64,000 nt of DNA from Nocardioides sp. REDSEA-S33_B3 (GCA_001627335.1 LUPK01000013.1:17105-81104), one strand, 5' to 3'. Shown: positions 1 to 8,912, counted from the first letter of the stretch. Notes: generated by a model not told the origin, from the letters alone. Program-made: numbers and translations.

Positions 1-2
1 CC

Positions 3-575
3 GTGACTCTGTGCACTCATATCGAGGATGTCCCCATCGATGACCGCAGGCTTGATCCATTGTATGAGTACCTCTCAAACAGGGGTTGCACCGTTCTCCT
101 GCACCCAGAGGGGTTTTCCATCAAGAACGCGCTGGCGGATCACGGGATGGAGTGGGCGCTCGGTGCCCCGTTCGACGACACGATCGCCGCAGTGCGCCTG
201 ATCTACGGCGGTGTCCTTGACCGATTCCCAGGGATCAACTGGGTCGTGCCGCACCTCGGTGGAGTGTTGCCGTTCCTTGCAAAGCGCTTGGACTTCGTAT
301 GGCGGCTCACGCCCGACGTGCGAAAACTTCTCCCGACGCAGCCGTCCGACTATCTAGGTCGGCTCTGGTTCGATACGGCAAACCCCGACCCTCGCGCCCT
401 GCGCCTCGCGTGCGACGTCTTAGGGGCGGAGCGGTTCATGTACGCGAGCGACTTTCCATTCGCTCAACGACAGGCCCTGCAACCCGGATTGGCGGCACTC
501 GGCGCGCTCGACGTCGGTCCCTCGGTACGTGCAGGGATGAAAGGGCAGACGGCTCGTCGCTTGTTCGGCCTCTGA
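3..575 (+). CDS. Amidohydrolase family protein (Amidohydro_2 / ACMSD-like), 5' end outside window
   Basis: C-terminal 190 residues of a metal-dependent TIM-barrel hydrolase or decarboxylase of the amidohydrolase-2 family, which includes aminocarboxymuconate-semialdehyde decarboxylase. Visible family marks are PHLGG near residue 84, a WFDTA strand near 120, and YASDFPF near 147, whose Asp is the usual late metal ligand. Family members run to 300 residues or more, so the N-terminal HxH ligands lie left of the window. The GTG at position 3 is just the first in-frame codon, not a chosen start. It precedes a GntR regulator and an importer operon, so a hydrolytic or decarboxylating step in aromatic catabolism is a reasonable inference. 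The substrate cannot be told. Confidence 0.8.
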   Translation: MTLCTHIEDVPIDDRRLDPLYEYLSNRGCTVLLHPEGFSIKNALADHGMEWALGAPFDDTIAAVRLIYGGVLDRFPGINWVVPHLGGVLPFLAKRLDFVWRLTPDVRKLLPTQPSDYLGRLWFDTANPDPRALRLACDVLGAERFMYASDFPFAQRQALQPGLAALGALDVGPSVRAGMKGQTARRLFGL

Positions 576-634
576 CATCACCGTCAATTCCGACAGCACG
601 AGGAACGAAGCATGACGAGCGTGGAGTGTGCGGG

Positions 635-1258
635 GTGACTGGCGCTGCTCGCTCGGCCGAAGTGGTGTATCTAGGGCTTCGACAGCAGATCTTGAGCGGG
701 CACCTAGCCCCAGGTCAGGTGATCTCTCAGGTTCGGCTCGCGCAGGAGTTCGGCGTCAGCCGAACGCCCTTACGTGAAGCCATGCGGCGGCTTCAGCAGG
801 AGGGCCTGATCGCGGCCGAGGTCAATCGACGCGCTCGCATCGTGGAGTTCGACGCTGTGGCTCTCGAGCAGATCTACTCCGAGCGCATCATGCACGAGTC
901 TCTCGGGCTCGAGATCACTCTCCAGAGATGGGAGCCGCAGGATCTCGATCAAATGGACGTCTACGTTCGCACGTTGCGGAGGGCCAAGGAGGACGGGGCG
1001 CTCGATGTGTGGGACGCGGCTCACCTGGACTTCCATCGTCATCTCGTCGGTCGTTCGAATGACCGGTTGAAGCGGCAGATCAAGACCCTCGCCGAGCAGG
1101 GTGAGAGGTTCCGATGCATGGTCGAGGGCCCGACGCTTAACGTTTGGAACGATTGGGACCTTGACCATGAACTCATCGCCGCCGCATGTCGTGAGGGCCG
1201 TCGGCAGGAAGCGGTCGGTTGCCTGGCCCGCCATCTTGCACGATCCGCAATGGCCCTC
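635..1258 (+). pseudogene. GntR/FCD transcriptional regulator, 5' part, interrupted by IS3 element
   Basis: N-terminal GntR winged helix (residues about 5 to 70, recognition helix SRTPLREAMRRLQQEG) followed by an FCD ligand-binding domain. It closely resembles the intact regulator at 21857-22627. Reading is normal up to HLARSAMAL at 1258, where the IS3 element begins. The C-terminal residues LGSLAPEYD and onward resume at 2632. The frame runs on into the element and stops at 1336, so a truncated protein with about 26 foreign residues could still be made. The start is GTG 635 or GTG 626; neither has a strong ribosome binding site. It probably once regulated the adjacent importer and catabolic genes. 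Confidence 0.85.
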
Positions 1259-1285
1259 GGGCCCTGTCCCCGGATCTTGGACACG
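1259..1285 (+). repeat. Terminal inverted repeat (left) of the IS3 element
   Basis: The 27-bp end pairs with the reverse complement of 2602-2628 at 24 of 27 positions. The conserved inner part is TCTTGGACACG. Confidence 0.88.
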
Positions 1286-1293
1286 GGGTGTGA

Positions 1294-2190
1294 TTACGCG
1301 GCGGTCGGCAGCGTAGCGGCTCGGCGGGCCTCGTAGGTGGACGGGGACAGGTAGCCGCACCAGGTGTGACGGCGGCGGGTGTTGTAGCGGACGAGCCACT
1401 TGAAGACCTGCCGGCGACACGTCGGCTCGTCGATCCAGCAGGCGGCGTCTTGGAGGACCTCGCGCTTCATCGTGGCGTTGAACGACTCCGCCAGTGCGTT
1501 GTCTGCCGACGAGCCGACGGCGCCCATCGACTGGGTGACGCCGAGTCTCGTGCAGAGCTTGGCGTAGTCCTTCGAGCAGTAGACCGACCCGTGGTCGCTG
1601 TGGAAGATCGCGCCCTTGAGGCTGCCACGGGTCGCGCCAGCGGCCTTCAGCGCGTCCTCGACGAGCTCGGTGCGCATGTGGTCGGCGATCGCCCACCCGG
1701 CGAGCCGACGTGAGTAGCAGTCGATCACGGTCGCCAGGTACAGGTTCGTCCCGTCGGCCAACGGCAGGTAGGTGATGTCCCCGACGTAGCGCCGGTTCGG
1801 CGCATCGGCGGTGAAGTCCCGCTTGAGCAGGTCGGGGTGCTGGTGCCCCGACGGTTCGGGAATCGTGGTCCGCACCCGGCGCTTCTTCACATAGCCACGG
1901 ATGCCCTCAAGCCGCATCACCCGGGCTACGCGCTTGTGGTTGACCCGCTCCCCGGGCTTGGCGCCGTCGTTGAGCTCGGCGGTAATACGCGGCGCGCCGC
2001 AGGTCTTGTCCTCGGCGTGCACGGCTCTGATCCGCTCGGCCAGCTCGGCATCGGCCTGGGTGCGCTGCTCGCGCGCCGGGGCCGCCTTGAGCCAGGCGTA
2101 GTAGGACGAGCGCTCGATCTCGACGAGCTCGCACAGTCGCTTCACCTCGAAGGTGGCGGAGTTGTCGGCGACGAACTGGAAGCGACTCAC
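1294..2190 (-). CDS. IS3-family transposase OrfB (DDE integrase core)
   Basis: 298-residue catalytic subunit of an IS3-type transposase. An HTH_21-type segment (residues about 45 to 100) precedes the rve integrase core. The catalytic acids are Asp138 in VGDITYLP, Asp199 in HSDHG and Glu235 in ALAESFN, giving the D-D-35-E spacing of the family. It starts with GTG at 2190, overlapping the orfA stop as GTGA, so it is made either by translational coupling or as an OrfAB fusion after a -1 frameshift. No frameshifts or missing catalytic residues are seen. Confidence 0.93.
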   Translation of the reverse strand: MSRFQFVADNSATFEVKRLCELVEIERSSYYAWLKAAPAREQRTQADAELAERIRAVHAEDKTCGAPRITAELNDGAKPGERVNHKRVARVMRLEGIRGYVKKRRVRTTIPEPSGHQHPDLLKRDFTADAPNRRYVGDITYLPLADGTNLYLATVIDCYSRRLAGWAIADHMRTELVEDALKAAGATRGSLKGAIFHSDHGSVYCSKDYAKLCTRLGVTQSMGAVGSSADNALAESFNATMKREVLQDAACWIDEPTCRRQVFKWLVRYNTRRRHTWCGYLSPSTYEARRAATLPTAA

Positions 2191-2555
2191 CAGCGCGTCT
2201 CCCCGGCGAAATACTTGGCCGCCCGCTGGAGGATCTCGCGCTCAGCGGTGAGCTTGGTGGTCTCGACCTCGAGCTCGTTGACCCGGGCCTCGAGCCGGGC
2301 GATCTTCTGCTCCGGCGTCTCATCGGCTGGTGCTGAAGCACCCGTCCTCGCCGGCTTGGACTGCAGTGGGCTGGAGGTCAGCGTCCCGTCTGCGGCGGTC
2401 TTCTTGCCGGTCCCGTAGGCCTCGAGCCAGTGCCGCAGCGTGCCGCGCACGATACCGAGGTCATCGGCGATGCCGCGGACCGTGGCGCCCGGGGTGGACT
2501 CGTACAAGTCGACGGCCTGACGACGAAACTCTTCGGAGTAGTTCTTCCTGGCCAT
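2187..2555 (-). CDS. IS3-family transposase OrfA (helix-turn-helix)
   Basis: About 122 residues starting MARKNYSEEFRRQAV, the usual opening of IS3/IS911-type OrfA proteins, with an N-terminal helix-turn-helix. The C-terminal half is a leucine-zipper-like coiled coil (IARLEARVNELEVE) that ends in a KYFAGE motif typical of the family. The ATG at 2555 is preferred over an upstream in-frame ATG because family members start at this point. It overlaps orfB by 4 bp. Confidence 0.92.
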   Translation of the reverse strand: MARKNYSEEFRRQAVDLYESTPGATVRGIADDLGIVRGTLRHWLEAYGTGKKTAADGTLTSSPLQSKPARTGASAPADETPEQKIARLEARVNELEVETTKLTAEREILQRAAKYFAGETRW

Positions 2556-2631
2556 GGTTCTCGGATCATCTCGCTTCCCCAGCACCAGGTGCTGGATTCA
2601 GCGTGTCCAAGAACCGGGGTCAGGCCCCCTC

Positions 2632-2745
2632 CTCGGATCGCTGGCCCCCGAGTACGACGCGGCGCAGGTCAGGGTGGCTCTCGAGATCGTTGCCGGCATA
2701 AGCCGGGCGGGTGAATCCACCCGACTGGATGATCAGAACGACTAG
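2632..2745 (+). pseudogene. GntR/FCD regulator, 3' part, displaced by the IS3 element
   Basis: Reads LGSLAPEYDAAQVRVALEIV and onward to a TAG at 2743. This is the C-terminal tail of the FCD domain and aligns with LGSVAPEYDAIQVRTILEIV in the paralogue at 21857-22627. It has lost its 5' part to the insertion and has no start signal of its own. Confidence 0.88.
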
Positions 2746-3110
2746 TTCGAAGGGCGCAGTCGCGAGCTGACGCGCCGCCCAAACAGGAGCCGTTCCATCG
2801 GCGTAGGTGCCGTCGGTTGCGACCTGCCCGCGTCCGCGTTCTCCCAGGGCTCGACGACTAAGGCCTCCCGGCCCGCGGGATTTGTTTGGCGGTGATGATC
2901 CCGCCGTCTGAGGGGCGCGTTCCCCTCTCGCGGGCGTCGCAGCGCACAGGGCTCAACCGCGCATCTGTACACAGGTGTGTGCGCACAGTGAGGCGCAGAG
3001 CCCGGAAAACGTCGCTCCCGTGCGCTCAACACTCTTGACGGAATGTGATTCTGCATACAGAGTGAGCGGCTAAAGAGGCGCTCGCATAGGTAGTTGGAGG
3101 ACAGCGCAGC
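2746..3110 (+). promoter_or_regulatory. Regulatory region of the ABC importer operon, with two GntR-type operator candidates
   Basis: This 365-bp stretch has no credible gene. It holds CTGTACACAG within 2963-2976 and CTGCATACAG within 3049-3062, centres 86 bp apart. A TTGACG at 3035-3040 followed by a TACAGA-like hexamer makes a plausible promoter whose -10 overlaps the second site, as expected for repression. The same pair of sequences in the same order, about 89 bp apart, recurs before the RidA gene near 16.3 kb. The promoter assignment is inference. Confidence 0.6.
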
Positions 3111-5867
3111 ATGAACGAGTTCATTCAGTTCGCAGTTATCGGCGTCGCCATCGGAGCCGTCTACGCGCTGCTGGCCCAGGGCCTCGTGCTCATCCACCGC
3201 GCATCCGGGGTCGTGAACTTCTCGCAGGCGGCGTTCGCCGTTGTTGCCGGCTTTACCTTCGCGGCGCTCACACAGTCCTCCGGATGGGGAGCGTGGACAG
3301 CATTCGGGTTCCTGACGGCGATGGGCTCTATCGCAGGGGTAGTGGTCTACGTCGTCGCCATCAGGCCGTTTCGCGATGTTTCGCAGCTCACGCGGATCGC
3401 GGCAACGCTGGCGGTGCTCCTAATCGCGCAGGCGCTCGCGACGCTCAAATGGGGCGCGACCAGCGTGTTGGTGACGCCGTACCTCTCGTCGCGTCTCGTC
3501 GAGCTCGGTGGCGTGGTCATCAGCGTCGGTCAGATCACCCTCGCCGTCATCGCCTGTGTCCTGACTGTCGTTCTCTGGGCCGGGATGCGCTTCACGCTGC
3601 CGGGCATCGCGATCCGAGGAGTGGCCGAGAGTCGGCGAGCGACCGCAGCTCTCGGATGGTCCCCGGAACTACTCGCAGCCGGCTCGTGGGCACTGGCGGG
3701 TGCCCTCGGCGCCGCAGCTGGCGTGCTCATCGCGCCACTCACAGCCGTTCAGGTCAATCAGATGACCCTGCTGCTCGTCCCGGCGCTCGCCGCCGCACTG
3801 TTCGGCCGATTCTCCTCGTTCCCAATGACGCTCGCCGGCGCGATGGGCATCGGCATCGCCCAGGCAGAGGCCAGCAACTACGTGCATATCCAAGGTGCTT
3901 CCGATGCGCTCCCACTCTTGGCAATCGTCATTGTCCTCATGGCGCGCGGCCAGGGGATCCCAATGCGCGGACAAGTGGCCGAACAGTCCGGAAAACTAGG
4001 CACGGGGTGGATCTCGCCTCGCATCGTCATTCCTTGCGTTGTAGTCGTGGCAGCCCTCATGCTCACCACGTTCTCGCCGTCGCTCAACGACGCACTGACG
4101 GCCTCGATCGCCTTCGCCATCGTGCTGCTGTCAGTCGTTGTGATGACCGGCTACTGCGGGCAGCTCTCGCTCGCGCAGCTCTGCTTCAGTGGACTCGCCG
4201 CGCTCGTGGCGGGGCGACTTGTGGCGTTCTCGGGCGTGCCGTTTGTGCTCGCGGCATTGATCGGTGTCGTCGTGACCGTGCCGATCGGTCTGGCGTTCGC
4301 GATTCCCGCGCTACGCACTCGGGGAACGACGCTTGCAATTCTCACGCTTGCCATGGGTTCCGCCGTGACCCAAGTGGTGTTCAACAATGCCGACATCATC
4401 GGAGGCGTCAACGGCACTGCGGTGGGTCCCCAGACCGTCTTCGGCATACCAATCGACAGTGTCAATCACTCTGGTCGGTACGGCGTGGTCGCTCTCCTGC
4501 TGTTCGGCGCGTGCGCGGTCATGGTGGCGAACGTGCGCCGAAGTCGAGTCGGTCGGCGCCTGCTCGCAGTGCGAGCGAACGAGCGAGGCGCGGCCGCCCT
4601 CGGCATCAACGTGTACTCGGCGAAGCTCTACGCCTTCGGTCTCTCGTCTGCGATCGCCGCCGTGGGCGGGATCATGATCGGCTTCCAGTTCGAGACGATC
4701 GTCTACACAAGTTTCGATCCCTTCCAGTCGATCCTTGTGACCGGCTACGCCGTGATCGGCGGTGTGGGATACGTGAGCGGCGCGGTCCACGGTGCAGCGT
4801 TCGCTCCGGGTGGGGCCGGCGCCTGGATCCTCCAGGGCTTCGGCGCAGACGTCGAACGATACGTTCCCCTGATCGGAGGCGTGGGCCTCCTTCTCATGCT
4901 CCTGCAGAATCCCAATGGGCTCGCGTTTGGCGGTGCACGTCTAGCAGATGCAATCCGTGCGCGTGCCCGTAGCGGTCGTGGACGTGCAACGATCACAGCG
5001 TCCATGCCGGACGCCACCATCGAGAAGGTGCGGCCAGCACTGCTCGAAGTGCGTGACTTGGTCGTGCGCTTCGGAGGCGTCACCGCGGTCGACAACGTAT
5101 CGCTGACACTTAGGCCGGGTCGAATCTCAGGCCTGATCGGCCCCAATGGGGCCGGCAAGACCACAGTCATCGACGCCATTACGGGATTCGTTCGCCCGTC
5201 GAAGGGAACCGTGACCCTCGACGGCAAGCGGATCGAAAAGTGGTCGGTCCATCGTCGTGCCCGTGCCGGAGTGAGCCGGTCGTTCCAGTCGCTCGAGCTG
5301 TTCGAGGGCATCACGGTTCGGGAGAACCTCTTGGCCGCCTGCGAGCCACGTGATGCGAGCGCGTACGCCACGAGCCTCGCATGGTCCGGCCGAGGAGAAC
5401 TCTCTGCTGCCGCCTGTTCCGCCATCCGAGAGTTTCAGCTCGAGGAGTACCTCGACAGGCATCCCTCCGAACTTCCCTACGGTGCCCGCCGACTGGTTGC
5501 GATCGCCCGGGCGATGGCATGTGAGCCGTCGACGCTTCTCCTCGACGAGCCGGCCGCCGGACTCGACGAGCAGGAAGCGGCCGAGATCGCGCGACTCGTC
5601 CGGGGTCTAGCGACGAGATGGGGGATCTCGATCCTCCTCATCGAGCACGACGTCGACTTCGTGATGAAGGTTTGCGACGACATCACTGTCCTCGACTTCG
5701 GCTGCCAGATCGCTCACGGAACGCCAGACGAAGTGCGCCGAGACCCGCGTGTCATCGCGGCATACCTCGGCACCACTGACGTCGAAGTCGAAGAGCACGT
5801 AGGCGCCACCGCCGGCTCACCAGATGACGTCGGTGACGTCGTCGTGCGTGAGAGGAGGGAGGGATGA
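3111..5867 (+). CDS. Fused branched-chain-type ABC importer LivH-LivM-LivG
   Basis: 918-residue fusion of three normally separate subunits of a HAAT/branched-chain amino acid transporter. Residues 1 to about 285 are a LivH permease starting MNEFIQFAVIGVAIGAVYAL. Residues about 300 to 600 are a LivM permease containing MTGYCGQLSLAQL. Residues about 640 to 895 are a LivG ATPase. The ATPase has Walker A GPNGAGKTT near 676-684, a LivG-type signature LPYGARR instead of LSGGQ, and Walker B LLLDEP near 809-814. The gene is followed by livF with an ATGA overlap and then by a binding protein. In catabolic islands such transporters often import aromatic acids or amides, but the substrate here is unknown. 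Permease-ATPase fusions are known in actinobacteria; all three in one chain is less common. Confidence 0.92.
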   Translation: MNEFIQFAVIGVAIGAVYALLAQGLVLIHRASGVVNFSQAAFAVVAGFTFAALTQSSGWGAWTAFGFLTAMGSIAGVVVYVVAIRPFRDVSQLTRIAATLAVLLIAQALATLKWGATSVLVTPYLSSRLVELGGVVISVGQITLAVIACVLTVVLWAGMRFTLPGIAIRGVAESRRATAALGWSPELLAAGSWALAGALGAAAGVLIAPLTAVQVNQMTLLLVPALAAALFGRFSSFPMTLAGAMGIGIAQAEASNYVHIQGASDALPLLAIVIVLMARGQGIPMRGQVAEQSGKLGTGWISPRIVIPCVVVVAALMLTTFSPSLNDALTASIAFAIVLLSVVVMTGYCGQLSLAQLCFSGLAALVAGRLVAFSGVPFVLAALIGVVVTVPIGLAFAIPALRTRGTTLAILTLAMGSAVTQVVFNNADIIGGVNGTAVGPQTVFGIPIDSVNHSGRYGVVALLLFGACAVMVANVRRSRVGRRLLAVRANERGAAALGINVYSAKLYAFGLSSAIAAVGGIMIGFQFETIVYTSFDPFQSILVTGYAVIGGVGYVSGAVHGAAFAPGGAGAWILQGFGADVERYVPLIGGVGLLLMLLQNPNGLAFGGARLADAIRARARSGRGRATITASMPDATIEKVRPALLEVRDLVVRFGGVTAVDNVSLTLRPGRISGLIGPNGAGKTTVIDAITGFVRPSKGTVTLDGKRIEKWSVHRRARAGVSRSFQSLELFEGITVRENLLAACEPRDASAYATSLAWSGRGELSAAACSAIREFQLEEYLDRHPSELPYGARRLVAIARAMACEPSTLLLDEPAAGLDEQEAAEIARLVRGLATRWGISILLIEHDVDFVMKVCDDITVLDFGCQIAHGTPDEVRRDPRVIAAYLGTTDVEVEEHVGATAGSPDDVGDVVVRERREG

Positions 5868-6559
5868 ACGAGCTGCTTTCGGTCGACAACCTCCAGGCCG
5901 GCTACGGCGATCACCCGGTCGTGCGCGACCTCTGTCTGCAGGTGCACGCCGGCGAAGTCGTCGCCCTTCTAGGCCCTAACGGGGCGGGCAAGAGCACAAC
6001 GCTACTCACGCTCGCCGGAGACCTCTCGCCCATCGCGGGGGTCGTGCGCATGTTCGGGGCAGATTCGACCGACCCCCTACACCGCCGAGCGCGACGCGGA
6101 ATGGCGCTCGTGACGGAGGAAAGGTCGGTGCTGATGGGACTCACCGTCGCGGAGAACCTCCGGCTCGGGCGCTGTGATGTCGCGCGCGCGATTGCACTCT
6201 TCCCCGAACTGGAGCGGCTGATGAACCGTCGCTGCGGGCTGCTGTCGGGTGGCGAGCAGCAAATCGTCACCCTGGCACGCGCCATTGCCCGCGAGCCACG
6301 ACTCCTTCTCGCAGACGAACTGTCCCTTGGTCTGGCTCCGCTCGTGGTCCGCCGCTTGTTGGAAACAGTCCGCCAAGCAGCCGACGAAGACGGCATCGGT
6401 GCCCTACTCGTCGAGCAGCACGTCAGCCAGGTCCTGCGTATCGCGGACCGTGCCTACGTGATGGATCGCGGCCGAATCGTCTTCAGCGGCGATCCAGCGG
6501 ATGTGGCTCGGCACATCGGTACCACAGGAATGTCAAGTAGCCACGGCGCGCAGCAATGA
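5864..6559 (+). CDS. livF: Branched-chain-type ABC importer ATP-binding protein LivF
   Basis: 231-residue ABC ATPase, the second nucleotide-binding subunit that pairs with the LivG part of the upstream fusion. Walker A GPNGAGKST lies at about residues 38-46, the signature LLSGGEQQ near 126, and Walker B LLLADELSLGLAP follows. The length suits LivF. The ATG overlaps the upstream TGA by 4 bp (ATGA), so translation is coupled. The tail is short and the next gene starts 60 bp on. Confidence 0.93.
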   Translation: MNELLSVDNLQAGYGDHPVVRDLCLQVHAGEVVALLGPNGAGKSTTLLTLAGDLSPIAGVVRMFGADSTDPLHRRARRGMALVTEERSVLMGLTVAENLRLGRCDVARAIALFPELERLMNRRCGLLSGGEQQIVTLARAIAREPRLLLADELSLGLAPLVVRRLLETVRQAADEDGIGALLVEQHVSQVLRIADRAYVMDRGRIVFSGDPADVARHIGTTGMSSSHGAQQ

Positions 6560-6619
6560 GCGCACGGCGATGAGCGCACAGCAACGAGTTGAGCGCGCGA
6601 TCAGAAGGAGAGGAACAGA

Positions 6620-7891
6620 ATGAACCCACTGAGTCGTCGAGCTCGTTGGCCTGGCGCGATTGCCGCCATGGTCGGCGTAGCCCTCACGGTCACTGCCTGC
6701 GGCGACGGAGGCTCTGAAGGCGGTGACGCCAACACCAACCAGGCGGGCCTCACCGGTGAACCCATCAAGGTGATGGTGACTGCCCCCCAGGGCAACCCGC
6801 TCGCAGACTTCCCCGGCGTCTTCGCAGGCGCGCAGGCCGCCGCGCTCGCAGTCAACGATGCAGGAGGCATCGGCGGCCGACCCATCGAGATCATCACCTG
6901 CAACAATGAACTCTCGCCCAACAAGAGCAAGTCGTGCGCCCGAGACGCTGGCAATGCCGGCGTGGTGGCCTATGCCGGATGGGACGCGCTCGCCTCGGTC
7001 GCCTACTCGACGCTGGCGTCCAAGGGCATTCCCTCGGTGTTGTCTGCGGTGAACGGCTCTGAATTCCAGACCGAGACCCAGTTCCCGGTGAGCGGCGGGC
7101 TGTTCGGCGAACTCTACGGCCAAGCGCTCGTAGCCGAGTCGGCCGGCGCGGAGACCGTGGCTATCGTCGCCGTCCAATTCCCGGGGGCCGAAGAGAACCT
7201 GCAGAACACCCAGGACGTCGCTAGGTCGCTGGGCGTCGACGTCGTTGACGTCATCGAAGTGGCGCCGACGCAAACGACCTTCTCCTCGACCGTCGAACAG
7301 CTGCGAGACTCTGACCCTGACATGGTTCTGATCAGCAACGGACCCCCGCAGAGCACGACGCTTGTGCAGTCGGCAGCCCAGCTTGGTTACACGCCGAAGT
7401 GGGGATACTTCGCTGCGCCGAACAACGAGCGAGACTTCAAGACCATCGCCCAGAACGCTGGCAGCGGAGCGCTCTGGATGGTGTCGGCATTGCCGCCAGC
7501 ATCGGCCGGCGACCAGTTCCCGGGAATCTCGAAGTACAACGCCGAGATGGACAACGCCGCGGACAACAACATCGATAACGCGGACGCGGACAACCGTAAC
7601 GAGAACTCGATCGATGCCTGGCTCCAAATCCACGCCCTTGCCGAAGTCGCGGCGACAATCACCGGACCGGTGACCAGCGAGTCGATGCTCGCCGCCCTGA
7701 AGACGACGACGGATCTGGATGTGGAAGGACTCGTCACGTGGTCGCCGGGCGGCGAGGGAACGTCTCGGTATCCGAAGTTGTCCGATGACATGGCCCTCTA
7801 TGTCGGCCCTGTGGAGGACGGCGTGTACGCGCCCGAGTCGGACGAGCCCGTTCGCGTGCTCGACATCGCCGGGACAGCCACCGGTGGCTAG
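6620..7891 (+). CDS. ABC importer substrate-binding lipoprotein (Peripla_BP_6 type)
   Basis: 423-residue extracytoplasmic binding protein. It has an N-terminal twin-Arg-like basic stretch, a hydrophobic segment and a lipobox LTVTAC with the lipidated Cys at 27, followed by a Gly/Ser/Asp linker. The mature part has the type I periplasmic-binding fold, with PIKVMVTAPQGNPLADFPGV near the start and VNDAGGIGGRPIEII. A strong ribosome binding site (GAAGGAGAGG) sits just before ATG 6620. It is the last gene of the importer operon and is closed by the terminator at 7944-7975. The ligand is probably the growth substrate of the island pathway; that is inference. Confidence 0.92.
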   Translation: MNPLSRRARWPGAIAAMVGVALTVTACGDGGSEGGDANTNQAGLTGEPIKVMVTAPQGNPLADFPGVFAGAQAAALAVNDAGGIGGRPIEIITCNNELSPNKSKSCARDAGNAGVVAYAGWDALASVAYSTLASKGIPSVLSAVNGSEFQTETQFPVSGGLFGELYGQALVAESAGAETVAIVAVQFPGAEENLQNTQDVARSLGVDVVDVIEVAPTQTTFSSTVEQLRDSDPDMVLISNGPPQSTTLVQSAAQLGYTPKWGYFAAPNNERDFKTIAQNAGSGALWMVSALPPASAGDQFPGISKYNAEMDNAADNNIDNADADNRNENSIDAWLQIHALAEVAATITGPVTSESMLAALKTTTDLDVEGLVTWSPGGEGTSRYPKLSDDMALYVGPVEDGVYAPESDEPVRVLDIAGTATGG

Positions 7892-7943
7892 GCAGCTAGC
7901 TGCCTCGGCGAACCACGACACATGATAACAACCCGCGAGATGT

Positions 7944-7975
7944 CCGGCCCGTCGCCGACTTTGGCGACGGGCCGG
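7944..7975 (+). terminator. Rho-independent-type hairpin after the importer operon
   Basis: A perfect 13-bp GC-rich stem (CCGGCCCGTCGCC with its complement GGCGACGGGCCGG) closes a 6-nt loop, GACTTT. There is no clear U-tract, as is usual in actinobacteria. Confidence 0.8.
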
Positions 7976-8029
7976 ATCGGCTGGGGATGCACACTCGCCT
8001 GCCCGCAGACGCTAGAAGAAGGAACAGCA

Positions 8030-8839
8030 ATGACGAACCAGCACTCAGTAGATGACGTGATTCGCACCTACTTCGACGCCGTGCAACGGGGCGATCAGGA
8101 GCGCATCCGAGCGAGTCTCGCTGAAGACGCCACGTTCTGGATCCATGGCAACCTCCCGATCAGCGGTACGTACGAGGGTCGCGACGCGATCGTCGATGGG
8201 CTCTTCCAGGGAGCGCTCTCGCGCTTCGAGCCCGGCTCGCTCACTGTTGAACTGACGAGCACCTTCGTGTCGGAAGACCATGCTGCGGCCGAGTGGGTAT
8301 CGCGTGCTCGCACGCCGACAGGGACTCAATACGAGAACTGCTGCAGCGGGATCTTCGTCGTTCGCGATGGCGTGATCACGTCAGTGCGCGAGTACATGGA
8401 CACTCAGGCTGATGCCGAGAGTTGGCGTTCGGTGCCTGGACGCTCGGCCGGAGCGCCGACTAAGCTCAGGCCGGCCGGGATGGAGTCGATGCAAGGCACC
8501 GGCGTCGACGAGGCCCTGGGCTACTACTGGGAGCTGTTCGAGGACTGGTTCATTCCGCTCTTCGGACAGGAGCTTCCGGCTCGCTCGAAGCTCGACAGGA
8601 AGACGGCGGAACTCATCACGGTCGTACTCTGCGCTGTTCGTGGTGCGGAGGCGAGCCTCCACGCTCACGCTCGCATGGCGATTGAACACGGGGCCACGCT
8701 CGACGAGCTACGAGGCGTGATGCTGCTGACGATCCCGTCGATGGGTATCCCTGCTGCTCTCGAGGGCCTGGCCATGGTCGAGTCAGGTTTCCATGCATCA
8801 GCGGGCGCCGACGCAAAGGAGGTAGCGCCCGACTCGTAA
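8030..8839 (+). CDS. SnoaL-like / carboxymuconolactone-decarboxylase-like fusion protein
   Basis: 269 residues in two domains. Residues 1 to about 130 are an NTF2/SnoaL-like cone fold (VIRTYFDAVQRGDQERI, then DATFWIHG and EGRDAIV). Residues about 150 to 265 are an AhpD/CMD-like helical domain (KLDRKTAELITVVLCAVRG, ASLHAHARMAIEHGAT). The CMD part lacks the CxxC of peroxidase-type AhpD, so a decarboxylase, isomerase or hydrolase role is more likely than peroxide reduction. The ATG at 8030 follows a good ribosome binding site (AGAAGAAGGAA). The pairing of these domains is unusual and hints at two consecutive steps on one intermediate. The exact reaction is unknown. Confidence 0.82.
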   Translation: MTNQHSVDDVIRTYFDAVQRGDQERIRASLAEDATFWIHGNLPISGTYEGRDAIVDGLFQGALSRFEPGSLTVELTSTFVSEDHAAAEWVSRARTPTGTQYENCCSGIFVVRDGVITSVREYMDTQADAESWRSVPGRSAGAPTKLRPAGMESMQGTGVDEALGYYWELFEDWFIPLFGQELPARSKLDRKTAELITVVLCAVRGAEASLHAHARMAIEHGATLDELRGVMLLTIPSMGIPAALEGLAMVESGFHASAGADAKEVAPDS

Positions 8840-8912
8840 CGGCTGTGATGGAACGCGCGATCCAAATAGCACCGATGATTGTGCGCGGTCGGCCCAGCGG
8901 CGTGACCACGCG

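Larger units (their letters stand above)
1259..2628 (-). mobile_element. IS3-family insertion sequence, 1370 bp, complete
   Basis: The element is delimited by 27-bp imperfect terminal inverted repeats at 1259-1285 (beginning GGGCCCTGTCCCCGG) and 2602-2628 (reverse complement beginning GGGGCCTGACCCCGG). They differ at three positions. It is flanked by the 3-bp direct repeat CTC at 1256-1258 and 2629-2631. Removing the element and one CTC restores an open GntR frame that matches the paralogue at 21857, which fixes the boundaries. It carries overlapping orfA and orfB on the minus strand, the IS3 layout. Both transposase frames look intact, so it may be recent or still active. Confidence 0.93.
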
